The position numbers and the translations under genes were made by a program. The notes beneath the pieces were generated by a model. The model ran no database searches, was not told the origin of the DNA, and worked only from the letters and a program-made list of their open reading frames with translations. Below, in pieces: positions 30,556 to 41,187 of a DNA stretch of 64,000 bases. This DNA comes from Asaia astilbis JCM 15831 (lineage in GTDB: Bacteria; Pseudomonadota; Alphaproteobacteria; Acetobacterales; Acetobacteraceae). Each line of letters begins with the position of its first letter. Positions within the stretch are counted from its first letter, which is position 1. The stretch lies in contig NZ_BAJT01000001.1 of the NCBI RefSeq assembly GCF_000613845.1, positions 186,001 through 250,000 of the forward strand. Direction: 5' to 3'.

Positions 30556-32616
30556 CTATCGACGGCGAAGTTGACCTTCGCGCCACCAGCTGAGGAAGAG
30601 AAGGACCAGCGTCCCGCCCAAGGCGAGCCAGGAAGGGCACAGTGCCGTCAAACGGCTCGAAGACGCAACAGGGACAAGCTGTCTCGGGAAACCGATCCAG
30701 CCGGACCCGGAGAGCGAACCTGAGGAAACCTGCCTGATCTGGGGTGTCGACGTGTCCGATCCGAGCCAGGACGTGGCACCCTCGCTTTTGGCTGACAGGG
30801 GAGAGAGGATCGTCGCTGTGGCCCGTAAATCGGCATCTTCGAGCGCATTGCGCGTCGTCTGAGCGGCAACGGCGGTCAAGCCGTCCTGTCTCACGACCCA
30901 GAGACCTTCTGCGCCATTGGTGGGCGCGTTCGCCGTAAAAAGCCCATTGCCTGAAGGCTTCAGCGGCACAGAAATCATCCTGCCGTCCGGGGTCGTGAGG
31001 AGTGCCGGGGTCGCCAGACGTTCCGAATCGCTATGGCGCTCAATATGCAGCGTATTGTCGTTGATGGAGGCGCGAAGCTGGTTTTCCTCCAGATCGGGCT
31101 CCTTCATCAGCCAATGTGACAGGCGCTTGAGCAGTTCAGCCTGTGGGCCGCCGCCGCCTTCACCTCGTGACCAGAGCCAGAGCTGATCGGAGAGCAACAG
31201 GGCGACACGTCCCTTGTTCACCGTATCGAGCACGAGCAGGGGCTGGTTACCCGGTCCGGCAAGCAGCGGGGTGCCGTGTGAACTGTCCGATGCCAGTGCA
31301 CGGTACCAGGGCCCCCAGGGCTGCGGCAGATCGGCTGTTACCGGGTGACGTCGGCCCGCCTGCGTCAGCGCCGGAACGAAGCGTTCATTGACGACGCCGT
31401 TCGAAGGCACATGCGCGGGCAGGATATCGGCGAGCGGCGTATCCTGAAGCGTTCCGTCCTGAGTGAATTCCGGTCCGGCAGTCAGCAGCAGGCCACCGCC
31501 CTCGCGTACATAATCGGCGATATTGGCGAGATAGTCCTGCGGCAGAATCCCGGCGTTATGGAACCCGTCGAGAATGATCAGATCGAACTGTTTGATCTTG
31601 TCCTGAAACAGTTCCTTGATGGGGAAGGGGATCAGGGCAAGGTCGGAAAGCGGGGTGCCATCATCCTTGTCGGGCGGACGCAGGATCGTAAAATGCACGA
31701 GATCGACCGAGGGGTCTGCCTTGAGCAAGCGACGCCAGATACGTTCGCCCTGATTGGGCGTGCCTGAGACAAGCAGGACCTTCAGGCGGTCACGCACCCC
31801 GTTGATCCGGACAATTGCCGTGTTGTTGCGAGGGCTGACCTCGCCGCTCAAAGGGGCAGCTGTCAGTGTGACCAGTGTCTCACCCGGACGATGGATCGGC
31901 ACGCTGAGGTCGACTGCCTGGCCAGAGATGGCCGGGATCTGACGGGGCTTTTCGTCACCCTGACGCAGGGTGAGGGTGACGGGTTGCCCGCTCGGTACAC
32001 CCAGATCGTCGACGATCACACGCATGACCGCCTCCTTGCCGACGAGGGCATAGGGCGGTGCCTGAAGCACGCGCAGCCTGCGGTCGGTTTCCTCTCCCTT
32101 ACCGGTCAAAAGCACATGCAGGGGAAGGGTATTTTTCTCATGCGTGAAGAGAGATGGCAGGTTTGCCGGTGCATCATGCACCATGCCATCGGTCACCAGA
32201 ACCGTGCCGCTGAACCGTCCCGGAGGGAGGTCGGCCTGATCGATGGCGTCGAAAAGACGCGTGCCGTGACCATTGCCGCCTTGCACCGTGACCGTGTGCA
32301 GCGTGAGACCGGGGATTGACCGGGCCTCCTCCTGCAGGCGCGCCGCAGCTTTTTCCGCACTGTCCAGTCGGTTGCGCAATGCCATCGACGGGGAGTGATC
32401 GACGACGAGCAGCACGTCTTGCGGTGCGGGCTCGAAGACCGGTTGGCTGAGTCTCGGGCCAGAGAGCCAGAGCAGGACGAGAAGTAGCGCAAGGAGCCGT
32501 GCGAGGCTCCCCGGTACGCGGCGCAGCAGGGCATAGGCCCCGATGAGGGTTACGATCCCCGCAGCCGCTGCGATCGTCCAGACCGGAATGAGGGGCATGA
32601 AGGTGAGATGGTTCAT
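30556..32616 (-). CDS. Membrane protein with VWA-like and glutamine-amidotransferase-like domains
   Basis: A 686-aa inner-membrane protein. Two N-terminal membrane segments (VWTIAAAAGIVTLIGAYALL and LARLLALLLVLLWLSG) precede a VWA-like stretch, DVLLVVDHSPSMALRNR. A region with LKVLLVSGTPNQGERIWRRL and FDLIILDGFHNAGILPQDYL resembles class-I glutamine-amidotransferase-like domains of this family, without an obvious catalytic Cys. A C-terminal membrane segment ends before a basic tail. It overlaps the BatA/DUF4159 gene by 4 bases. Such proteins accompany MoxR/DUF58/BatA operons; their role is unproven. Confidence 0.82.
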   Translation of the reverse strand: MNHLTFMPLIPVWTIAAAAGIVTLIGAYALLRRVPGSLARLLALLLVLLWLSGPRLSQPVFEPAPQDVLLVVDHSPSMALRNRLDSAEKAAARLQEEARSIPGLTLHTVTVQGGNGHGTRLFDAIDQADLPPGRFSGTVLVTDGMVHDAPANLPSLFTHEKNTLPLHVLLTGKGEETDRRLRVLQAPPYALVGKEAVMRVIVDDLGVPSGQPVTLTLRQGDEKPRQIPAISGQAVDLSVPIHRPGETLVTLTAAPLSGEVSPRNNTAIVRINGVRDRLKVLLVSGTPNQGERIWRRLLKADPSVDLVHFTILRPPDKDDGTPLSDLALIPFPIKELFQDKIKQFDLIILDGFHNAGILPQDYLANIADYVREGGGLLLTAGPEFTQDGTLQDTPLADILPAHVPSNGVVNERFVPALTQAGRRHPVTADLPQPWGPWYRALASDSSHGTPLLAGPGNQPLLVLDTVNKGRVALLLSDQLWLWSRGEGGGGPQAELLKRLSHWLMKEPDLEENQLRASINDNTLHIERHSDSERLATPALLTTPDGRMISVPLKPSGNGLFTANAPTNGAEGLWVVRQDGLTAVAAQTTRNALEDADLRATATILSPLSAKSEGATSWLGSDTSTPQIRQVSSGSLSGSGWIGFPRQLVPVASSSRLTALCPSWLALGGTLVLLFLSWWREGQLRRR

Positions 32617-35379
32617 TGGGCCATCCTCTTCAGAAGTTCCGGCACGCGCATCTGATCGGCCTTGTAGTTGCCGGTCAGGGCATAGAGAAGAAGATTGACG
32701 CCAAAGCGGTAGGCCTGTGTGCGTTGCTCATCCCCACCGGGGATGACCGCATAAGGGGCATTTCCCTGAGCATCGACAGCCCAGGCATGCGCCCAGTCAC
32801 CAGCACCGATAATAATCGGGCTGACATCGTCATTGCTGTCATCACCGCTTCGCGCCACCCAGACGGGCAGTCCCTGCACACGACCGGGGAAATCATGGAG
32901 CAGATAGAAGCTGTGGGCGAGCACATGATGATCGTCGAGCTTGCTGAGCGGCGGGACGACCAGCCCGCTCGTTGCCCGTTTCAGGGCAGAGCGCGTCTGC
33001 CGGTCATCCTGCGTCGAAAGCTCGGAACCGACGCCCTGCGTGTCGAGCATCAGGATACCGCCATGGGCCATGAAGCTGTTCAGCGCGGCAGAGCGCTTCG
33101 GGTCTTCCTGAACGTCGTCGGTGATCGGCCAGTAGAGCAGGGGATAGAATGCGAGATCGTCCTTGCCCGGTGTAACCCCATCGGGGTGACCCATCATGGC
33201 CGAGGAGCGGTCGGAGGCGTAGTTGGAGAGCCCCTGCAGGCCTTCACGAGATGCCTGATCGATGTCGTCATGGCCGCTCAGGATATAGCCCAGACGCGTT
33301 TCGAGCGCGGCGCCTGGCACAGAGCCGTGGGTGACGCTTGTCAGGCCAGGTCCTTCGTCCTCATCCTGTGCCAGGGCTGGAGAGCCGGAAAGCCCGGTTG
33401 CGCCAACAAGGACGCAGAGGATGAGGGTTGCGCGTCCGAACAGGCCACGCAGCCACAGGGCGATCAGGAAATCGGCCAGAAGCAGAAACAGCGCCGCAGC
33501 CAGCAGAAACGGCGCCAGAGTACGATCGGACGACAAATGCTGCGGAGTGACCGCGTCGCCCAGAAGAGCTTCTGCCTGAAGCGGGGGGAGGTGATCCCCG
33601 AGATTGAACGCCCGACGGGAAAGGCGGGGACCGTAATAGCCCGGAGGTGCTGCACATCCGGATGGGTGAGCGCGAGTTTGTCCACGGCCAGCGGGCGCGC
33701 CGCTCGGGAGGCGGAACCAGTGCGCCCTGCGTGTCGAGCATGGTGAACGGTGTCAGCTGACGCAGGACTGTCTGATCCTGCTGACCCAGAGAACGCTCGA
33801 TCAGGCGTTCGAGCATCGCCGGGAGAAGTCCCGAGAGCGGGAGGCTGGACCAGTCTGCCGTGCCGGTGACGTGAAACAGAACGAGCTCTCCCTGACCGAG
33901 GGGAGCAGCGGTTACCAGAGGTGTTCCGTCGCTCAGGCGCGCCCAGACATGCGCCCCGAGATCGGTCGTCGGCTGCGCGAGAACCTGACGCGTCACGGTC
34001 ACTTCTTTGGAAAGATCGAGACCTTCGAAAGGAGAATGCTCGGCAAAGGCCGAGAGCAGCTGGGGTTTACCCCAGGACATCGGGCCGCCGAGCTGGCGCA
34101 TGCCGCTCATCAGGGGCACGGGGAGGAGCGTCTTGCTGCTGTCCTGGGAGGCTGCCTGTGCATCTGCCGCCAGATTCGGTCCGGCGAAGCGGATCAGCAC
34201 GCCCCCATGACGCACCCAGTCGGCAACGCGGTTTCGCGTGTCGTCATCGCCAAGGGTTCCGTCTGTTGCGATCAGGACGGAAAGCTTTTGCTTGAGCAGG
34301 GCGGGAGCCGGGCCACGATGCAGTTCCCCAACGCCCTTGATCGCCTGAGCCAGAAAGAAGCCCTGTCCGGTCAGAGGGGTATCTTCGGCCCCCGGTGTCA
34401 GCAGCCCGACCGGATGACGACGATCTCCCGAATCCAGCAGGAAGAGGGAGGACGGTCCCGGCAGCGGCGCCGTGTCGCTTTCAAGCGCGAGGCGCGCGGC
34501 GCGATTGCGCAGCAGGGGAGGCAGGGCGATGTCGGTCGGCTTTTGGCTTTTCTCATCGAGCGGAAAAATGCCGAGCGTGCCGCCCTTTTCGTCACGGACC
34601 CTGATCCTGAGCGGTCGCGAGGGGCAGGGAAATCCACTGACGGCCGCGCTCAGATGGCCGCCCTCTTCATTTTTGGCCGTGAGAAGCAGCGTGTCGCAGT
34701 CAGGCCAGCGCATATCGCTGATTGCGCCGCTCGCATGTGCTTTCAGCTCCTGAACGGATTTTGCCAGTACGATGTCGGTCGCAGTGGCAACGCCGTCGGA
34801 GAGAAAGACAACGTCATGAGGGGGCTGAGATCCATTCCCCGTAGCGACCGCAAATTGTGCAAGCTGTCTGGCGCTCTGTGCCCGGTCGGCGGGCCAGGAA
34901 TGAGGCGTCAGCGCGAGAAGACGCTCCTCAAAGCGGGGACGATCCGTCGTGGTGAACGGCGCAGCCATGCTGCCATCAGGGTCCGGGGCCGTCAGCAGGA
35001 GCGTGACCTCATGCCCGGCTCTGAAACGCCGCTCAGCCAGTTGACGGGCAGCCCGGAGACGGTCCTGCCAATGGGGGACAGACGCCCAGCCATTATCGAG
35101 AACGAGGACAAGATCTTTCGAGGGCGCGTCGCTTAGATCGCGACCCAGCCAGATCGGCTGAGCAAGGCCAAAAATCAGAAGCGCGACGGCGATCAGACGG
35201 AGCATAAGCAGCCAGAGCGGCGAGCGCGCCGTATCGGCCCGCCCCGGTCGGAGGCGCCTCAAAATCTGAAGCGAGGGATAGGCCTGTTCCTTGGGCGGCG
35301 GTGGCGTGGCCTTGACCAGCCAGTAAAGAGCAGGAAGGGCCAGCAGGCCGATCAGGGCAAGCGGTGTCAGAAAGATCAT
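32613..35379 (-). CDS. BatA/DUF4159 fusion membrane protein, frame interrupted twice
   Basis: About 922 aa when repaired. The N-terminus has the BatA-type double membrane segment (MIFLTPLALIGLLALPALYW; LWLLMLRLIAVALLIFGLAQ), then a VWA-like domain starting DLVLVLDNGWASVPHWQDRL. The C-terminal third is a DUF4159 domain, with LAFYPLLYWPI, GGILMLDTQG and LLYALTGNYKADQMRVPELL. Two one-base losses, at about 33691-33710 and 33646-33647, split it into three frames. Intervening translation (DKLALTHPDVQH, then PPGYYGPRLSRRAFNLGDHL) bridges them. The ATG at 33536 is internal. It overlaps both neighbours by 4 bases. Confidence 0.85.
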
Positions 35380-36302
35380 GCGTGCAGACGCCCCCCGGTC
35401 AGGCGCGCATAGAGGGCGAGAAGGGCAGGGAGCAGGGGCTGGTCGCTGTGATGCAGGGTGAAGCCTGCACCATGGGCTTCTGCCAGCAAGGTAATCTGGT
35501 CGAGATGAGCACGCATTTCCTGTTTATAGGCGGCGGTAAGCGTCTCGACAGCGGGCAGGGTCAGGGCGCCCTCTGCTTCGAGACTGTCGAAATTGATGCG
35601 CCCTGCATAAGGCAGGCTGCGTTCGGCCGGGTCGAGAACGCAGAACAGTTCGGTGCGCGCCGGGCGGGCGGCCACATCGCGCAGCAGGGCCTCGAGTGTG
35701 TCCAGAGGGAACAGAAAATCACTGATCAGAACGAGCTGGCCATAGGGGCGGAGCGTGTCCAGCGAGGGCAGGGACGGTGAGGGGCCCGCTGTCAGATTAA
35801 GCGCCAGACGTTGCAGGGAGTGGGGGCCGCTCACGGATCGTCCCTGCTCAGGCCCGTTCAGAAGCGCGACGCGTTCACCACCATGCAGGCCTGCTGCAGC
35901 CAGAGCCAGCGTCGCAGTCTGTGCCTGTTTTTTCTTGGTCGGCAGGTCAGGCCGTGACTGCCATGTCATCGACGGGGAAGGATCGCACCACAAAGTGAGC
36001 TGCTGCGCGCCTTCGGCCTCGCGTTCACGCACCCAGAGCTGATCGCTGCGCGCCGATTGCCGCCAGTCGATGCGGTGGGCCGGTTCATGATCATGGGCGG
36101 GGCGATATTGCCAGAAATCCTCGCCCGCTCCGGCGCGGTGCTGATGATGCACACCGGCACGAATTTGACGTCCGATGCGCTCTGCCTCGATCACCAGCGG
36201 AGGAAGCAGGGCTTCGGCTTCCGGCATCAGCGGCGCGATCGTGGCTCCCGACGCCGCTTCAGGATCTGCCTTGCGTCGCCATTTCCCGAAAAAACCGCTC
36301 AC
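35376..36302 (-). CDS. DUF58 domain protein
   Basis: A 308-aa cytoplasmic protein of the DUF58 family, a VWA-like fold that partners MoxR ATPases. Family motifs are RAGAGEDFWQYRPAHDHEPA followed by HRIDWRQSARSDQLWVRERE, and WCDPSPSMTW with a metal-site-like DPSPS. It begins 2 bases after moxR and overlaps the BatA/DUF4159 gene by 4 bases. Role in envelope stress or complex assembly is inferred from the operon type. Confidence 0.88.
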   Translation of the reverse strand: MSGFFGKWRRKADPEAASGATIAPLMPEAEALLPPLVIEAERIGRQIRAGVHHQHRAGAGEDFWQYRPAHDHEPAHRIDWRQSARSDQLWVREREAEGAQQLTLWCDPSPSMTWQSRPDLPTKKKQAQTATLALAAAGLHGGERVALLNGPEQGRSVSGPHSLQRLALNLTAGPSPSLPSLDTLRPYGQLVLISDFLFPLDTLEALLRDVAARPARTELFCVLDPAERSLPYAGRINFDSLEAEGALTLPAVETLTAAYKQEMRAHLDQITLLAEAHGAGFTLHHSDQPLLPALLALYARLTGGRLHA

Positions 36303-36304
36303 GG

Positions 36305-37317
36305 TCAGAGGAGCGCCTCGACCGCCTTTGCAATCAGCTCTTCCACCTGAAGGCCGGAGGCCCGGGCTGAGAAGCTGAGCGCCATGCGATGGGCCAGAAC
36401 GGATTCTGCAAGATCGGCAACATCGTCCAGGCTGGGCGTCAGACGTCCGTCGAGCAGGGCCTGGGCGCGGCAGCTCAGCATCAGAGCCTGGGCTGCGCGA
36501 GGGCCGGGGCCGTAGAGAAGCGAGGAGGCCAGCTCAGGCTTGTAAGCAGTCTCGGGGCGGAGACCACGCACGAGAGAGAGAATCCCCTCGAGCACTTTGT
36601 CGCCAACGGGAAGACGGCGCACCAGTCCCTGAGCCTCGATCAGGCGACGAGGAGAGAGCAGGTGGGGGCTTCTGCAGCCTGAACGCCCGTGGTCTGCAGC
36701 AGCATCTCGCGCTCGGCCTCACGCTCGGGGAAGGTCAGCGCAATACGCAGCATGAACCGATCGAGCTGGGCTTCAGGCAGAGGGTAGGTTCCCTCCTGCT
36801 CGATCGGATTCTGGGTTGCCAGAACATGGAACGGGCGGGGGAGCTTATGATTGGTCCCGGCCTGAGCCACCTCATATTCCTGCATCGCCTGCAGCAGTGC
36901 GGACTGCGTACGCGGGCTGGCGCGATTGATTTCGTCGGCCAGCAGCAATTGCGTGAAGATCGGGCCTTTGACGAAGCGGAAAAACCGGCGTCCGTTCTCA
37001 TCCTCATCGAGAATGTCGCTGCCTGTGATGTCAGACGGCATGAGGTCAGGCGTGAACTGGACGCGCCGCGTGTCCAGCCCCAGAACCTGAGCCGCCGTGC
37101 TGACGAGCAGGGTCTTGCCGAGCCCCGGTGCGCCGATCAAAAGGGCGTGTCCGCCAGAGAGGATCGTGACCAGCAGGCGGTTGATCACATCGCGTTGCCC
37201 AAGCACAACCTGCCCGATCGCGCTCTGGACAGAGCCGAGTTGCGCCGTCAGGCGCTCGGCCAAGGCGAGGTCGGCAGGGGTTTCGGCGGAGAAGGAAGAG
37301 AGATCGTTCTGGCTCAT
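36305..37317 (-). CDS. MoxR-family AAA+ ATPase, frame interrupted by one missing base
   Basis: Chaperone-like AAA+ ATPase, about 337 aa when repaired. Walker A GAPGLGKT, Walker B LLADEINRA, and the family PLPEAQLDRFMLRI are clear. One C is missing near 36661-36662: EAPT should continue as LLSPRRLIEAQGLVRRLPVG into the C-terminal lid, which ends at 36305. Start at 37317 (MSQNDLSSF) fits the family; the frame is open further upstream, but that stretch is not MoxR-like. First gene of a five-gene minus-strand operon. Confidence 0.9.
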
Positions 37318-37510
37318 ATTTGCCAATCTGACAGTTCCGGGGGTTTCATCAAGCCATAAGACGACCCAACTTGCAGCATGAGACGAGTTTTTTGGACCGC
37401 AGGCGGAGAGAGCGTTGAGAGACGAGGGTGGAAAACAGGACTCATACTGCGCGCAGATGCAGGCAACAATCCTGAGTGATGTGCAGGGGGCGTGCGACGT
37501 GCGAGGGGAC

Positions 37511-38049
37511 ATGAAGGCTGATGGTCAGCCTGAAGAAACAGCCCATAGAGTACTGCCCTTTCTCATCAAACGGGATGGGACGTGGCTTTATCGCGGCTCG
37601 CCGATCCGCCGCAAAGAGATGCTGTGTCTTTTCGGATCGATGCTGACACGGGACCATAGCGGAACTTACTGGCTGCGGACGCGACGGAGTCGGGCACGAT
37701 CCAGGTTGAAGATGCGCCCTTCATCGTGCGTGAACTCGATTTTCGCGGGTTATGCGGTCGACAGCAGAATCTGTGCCTGCGCACCAATATGGACGAATTG
37801 CTGTGTGTCGGTCCCGCGCATCCGCTGATCGTGGACTGGGATCATCCCCCCTCGGAAGAATGTGCTGCGATTCCCTATGTCCAGGTCAGACGAGGCGAGG
37901 GAGACCAGCCCATTCTCGCCCGGCTTCCTCGCCCGATCTATTATGAGCTTGTGGCTCTGGCTGTTCCCGGCCATGTGGGGTGTCGTCCCTGCATGGGAGT
38001 GTGGAGTCAGGATTGTTTCTTCCCGCTCGCGCCCATGCACGTCGAGTAA
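37511..38049 (+). CDS. DUF1285 protein, frame interrupted by one missing base
   Basis: About 179 aa when repaired. The first frame gives LIKRDGTWLYRGSPIRRKEM and LCLFGSMLTRDHSGTYWLR; the second gives TESGTIQVEDAPFIVRELDF and CGRQQNLCLRTNMDELLCVG. These are the DUF1285 family blocks, continuing to VWSQDCFFPLAPM. The break is at about 37679-37684. The ATG at 37511 is chosen from length and context (AGGGG just upstream, spacing short); a TTG at 37415 in the same frame is less likely. Function unknown. It precedes the CCA-adding enzyme by 45 bases. Confidence 0.82.
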
Positions 38050-38094
38050 TATTGAGCAGGCGCCGATAGCCGTCTCTCTTGCCCCGGGTTTGAT

Positions 38095-39331
38095 GTGAGC
38101 ATTCTGAAAAAACTGCCTGATCGCACAGGGCTGGACCGTCTCTGGGCCGTTCTGCCTGAAGCGCGCCTTGTCGGTGGGTCCGTTCGGGATCTGCTTCTCG
38201 GCGGGCAAGCGGTCCACGATCTCGATCTGGCAACACCCGAGCCGCCAGAAGACGTGCAGCGTCTCTTGCAGCAGGCGGGTATCAAGACGATTCCGACAGG
38301 GCTTTCTCACGGCACGGTGACGGCATTGATCGATCATGTGCTTCGAGATCACCACATTACGGCGGGATGTTACGACAGACGGACGCCATGCCGAAGTCGC
38401 CTGGACGACGGATTGGCGAGAAGATGCCGCGCGACGCGATTTCACGATCAATGCCCTGTTCTGCGACAAAGATGGCGTTATTCACGATTTCTTTGAGGGG
38501 CAGCGAGATATTGCCGCGTCCCGGGTACGGTTTGTCGGCGATGCCGTTCAGCGCATTGAGGAAGATGCGTTACGAATCCTGCGGTTCTTCCGTTTCGATG
38601 CCCGATTTGGCACGGTCCAGCCCAATGACGAGGCGCTGGCCGCAATCCGAGAGCGTGTAGGGCTGATTTCCGGCCTCTCGGCTGAACGGATTGCCAGTGA
38701 ATTGCTCCGTCTTCTGGTGGGGCCAAATCTCATTCGGACGCTGATGGCGATGCAGCAGATCGGTCTCCTCGAGCGCATCGTTCCTGAACCCCGGATCGAT
38801 CGGCTTGCAAATGCCTTGTCGAATGGCGCACCAGAGGAGGCGGTTCTTCGTCTCGGCCTTCTGAGCGACGCCCCGGACCTGTCTCGCAGCCTTCGTCTTT
38901 CCATCAAGCAGGGGCAACGACTTGCCCGGTTCAATCCATCGACGCCGTTGATCGCGTTTGATGAGCAGGGCGCAGAATTTTCAAAATCCGGTCACCTCAG
39001 CCCTGATCTGGATGGGGATGCCCTGCGCCGGCTTTTGTCCTGTCATGATCAGGCGGGCCTGATTGATCGTTCCTGGCGCGTGCAGGCGGAGCTCTTCGAG
39101 CCCGATCGCGAAAATTGGGACGATCTCCGGAAGAGACTGGCGACGATGGCGGTGCCCGTCTTTCCGCTCGCGGGGCGTGATATCGTCGCGCTCGGCGTGC
39201 CGGCTGGCAAGGAGATCGGAAAGGTGATCGGCGATCTTACGCGCTGGTGGCGCGCCAAAGGCTGTCGGCCGGACCGGCAGGCCTGTCTGGCCGAGCTCAA
39301 TAACCGCCTGCCCCTTTCCCCGCGGGGCTGA
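38095..39331 (+). CDS. cca: CCA tRNA nucleotidyltransferase / poly(A) polymerase family, frame interrupted
   Basis: Adds or repairs the 3' CCA of tRNA; about 412 aa when repaired. The nucleotidyltransferase core shows LVGGSVRDLLLG and the metal-binding DLDLAT, then FEITTLRRDVTTDGRHAEVA and WREDAARRDFTINALFCDKD. The frame breaks at about 38338-38342, between ALIDHV and FEITTL; loss of two Cs from a C-run would explain it. The start is GTG at 38095 (MSILKKLPDRTG). The C-terminal half has family motifs RIEEDALRILRFFRFDARFG. Confidence 0.88.
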
Positions 39332-39420
39332 GAGCGGTAAACGGCAGGGATGAAAACACCGCAGCCGGCCAGCCAGACACCATTGCGACGGATCGATCCC
39401 CAAGCGCTCAGGGGCGCCGG

Positions 39421-41187
39421 ATGCTGTTCCGGATCTGGCGTGAGGAAGTCCGCCAGCATGTCGGCCGTCTGGCCGGGGTCGTGGTGCTGACCGTGCTCAC
39501 CGCTGGACTGACGGCTCTTTATCCGCTGGTCATCAAGCGCGCCGTCGACATGTTTGCGGTGCATGACCCACGCATCCTTTACCAAGTTCCCGCTCTGGTC
39601 GTGCTGGTGACGGGGCTCAAGGCCGCATCGCAATACGGCCAGACCCTGACGGTGCAGAGTCTCGTTCTTGTCGTGATCCGCGGGTTGCAGTCGCGCATGT
39701 TCTCTCATGCGCTGACCGCTGACATTGCCCGCATCGAGCGCGAGGCTCCGGCTCAATGGGCCGCACGGTTTACGACCGATGCCGTCTCGATCCGCGAGGC
39801 CATGATCCGGGCGGTCAACGCCCTAGGCGATGTCGTGACGGTCGTCGGACTTGTGGTGTCGATGATCTATACCGACTGGGAGCTGAGCCTGATCGCGCTC
39901 GTGCTTTACCCGATTGCGGCCGTGCCGATCCAGAAGCTGGGCAAGCGCGTGCGCAGAGCTTCGGGCGGCATGCAGGAGCAAATCGGTGAGACGGCGACCT
40001 TGCTGAATGAGAGTTTCGCTCTGGCGCGTCAGGTGCGTGTCTACCGGATGGAGGGCAGTGAGTCGACGCGGATCGATCGTTCGCTCGATCTTCTGCACGG
40101 TGCCTTCTGGCGCATTTCCCGTGGTCGTGCGCGCGTCGATCCCGTGCTTGAAGTGCTGGGTGGCACAGCGATTGCGGCTGTTCTGGGTTTTGCCGGGTGG
40201 CGCGCTGCCATGGGCGGCGCCACGCTCGGCGATTTTACGGCGTTTATCGCTGCCCTGTTTGCAGCATCGCGCCCCTTGCGGTCTCTGGGATCGCTCAACG
40301 CCGCTCTTCAGGAAGGCCTGGGCGGGCTGGAGCGTGTGTTCTCCGTCATCGATGAGCCTCCTGCCGTCGCAGAACGTCGCGATGCTTCCCCTTTGCCTCC
40401 GGGCCACGGCCATCTTGTTTTTCAGAACGCCAGTTTTGCTTACCCCGATGGGCGTGTCGGTCTGCGTGGGTTGAGTTTTGACGTCAAACCCGGATGGACC
40501 GTTGCTCTGGTTGGCCCGTCAGGGGCGGGTAAATCCACGGCACTCTCGCTGATTCCTCGTCTGCATGATGTCAGCGATGGGGCTATCTTGCTCGATGGGG
40601 TCGATCTCCGTGCTCTGACCCTTGCCGATCTGCGTGACGCCATCGCTTATGTCAGCCAGGATACGACCCTGTTCGACATCTCGGTTCTCGAGAATATCCG
40701 GATCGGGCGTCCTCAGGCGAGCCGGGCCGAAGTAGAAGCTGCCGCTTTGGCCGCCGCCGTCGATTTTGCGGAAACCCTGCCGCAAGGGCTCGATACACGC
40801 GTGGGACCGGGCGGTCAGCGTCTCTCTGGCGGGCAGAGACAGCGCGTCGCTCTGGCACGGGCTCTGCTGCGAGACCCGCGTCTGCTGCTGCTGGATGAGG
40901 CGACGAGTGCGCTTGATTCGGAGAGCGAATCAAAGGTTCAGAAGACGCTGGCCGATCTGCGTCGCGATCGCACGACGATCATCGTCGCGCATCGTCTCTC
41001 CACGGTGAAAAGCGCGGATCTGATTATCGTCATGGGAGACGGCGCTGTGGTTGAGCTGGGCACTCATGCCGAGCTACAGGCTCAGGGTGGGCTCTATGCC
41101 CGACTGGTACGCAACCAGTCGCTCGATCACGTGGAGGTTCCGGTCGAGCCCGCTCAGGAAGAAGAGTCGGTTCCTGCTTCTTTATAG
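39421..41187 (+). CDS. MsbA-like ABC exporter (fused permease and ATPase)
   Basis: A 588-aa half-transporter. About six membrane segments in residues 20-300 precede an ATPase domain with Walker A GPSGAGKST, signature LSGGQRQRVALARALL and Walker B LLLLDEATSALD, then AHRLSTVKSADLIIVMGDGA. This is the MsbA/lipid-exporter architecture; the substrate is not determined. ATG 39421 has AGGGG 6 bases upstream. The 3' end overlaps the convergent rppH by 6 bases. Confidence 0.87.
   Translation: MLFRIWREEVRQHVGRLAGVVVLTVLTAGLTALYPLVIKRAVDMFAVHDPRILYQVPALVVLVTGLKAASQYGQTLTVQSLVLVVIRGLQSRMFSHALTADIARIEREAPAQWAARFTTDAVSIREAMIRAVNALGDVVTVVGLVVSMIYTDWELSLIALVLYPIAAVPIQKLGKRVRRASGGMQEQIGETATLLNESFALARQVRVYRMEGSESTRIDRSLDLLHGAFWRISRGRARVDPVLEVLGGTAIAAVLGFAGWRAAMGGATLGDFTAFIAALFAASRPLRSLGSLNAALQEGLGGLERVFSVIDEPPAVAERRDASPLPPGHGHLVFQNASFAYPDGRVGLRGLSFDVKPGWTVALVGPSGAGKSTALSLIPRLHDVSDGAILLDGVDLRALTLADLRDAIAYVSQDTTLFDISVLENIRIGRPQASRAEVEAAALAAAVDFAETLPQGLDTRVGPGGQRLSGGQRQRVALARALLRDPRLLLLDEATSALDSESESKVQKTLADLRRDRTTIIVAHRLSTVKSADLIIVMGDGAVVELGTHAELQAQGGLYARLVRNQSLDHVEVPVEPAQEEESVPASL

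Noticed and set aside
33361-33536. Separate DUF4159 gene starting at 33536
   Set aside because: Coding sequence continues upstream of this ATG in the same frame back to a one-base loss and joins the BatA part. The combined length fits the alphaproteobacterial fusion protein.
39350-39420. Upstream ATG (39350) with a shifted frame as the real start of the ABC exporter
   Set aside because: It would need another one-base loss. The ATG at 39421 already has AGGGG at ideal spacing, so no repair is required. The possibility remains open.
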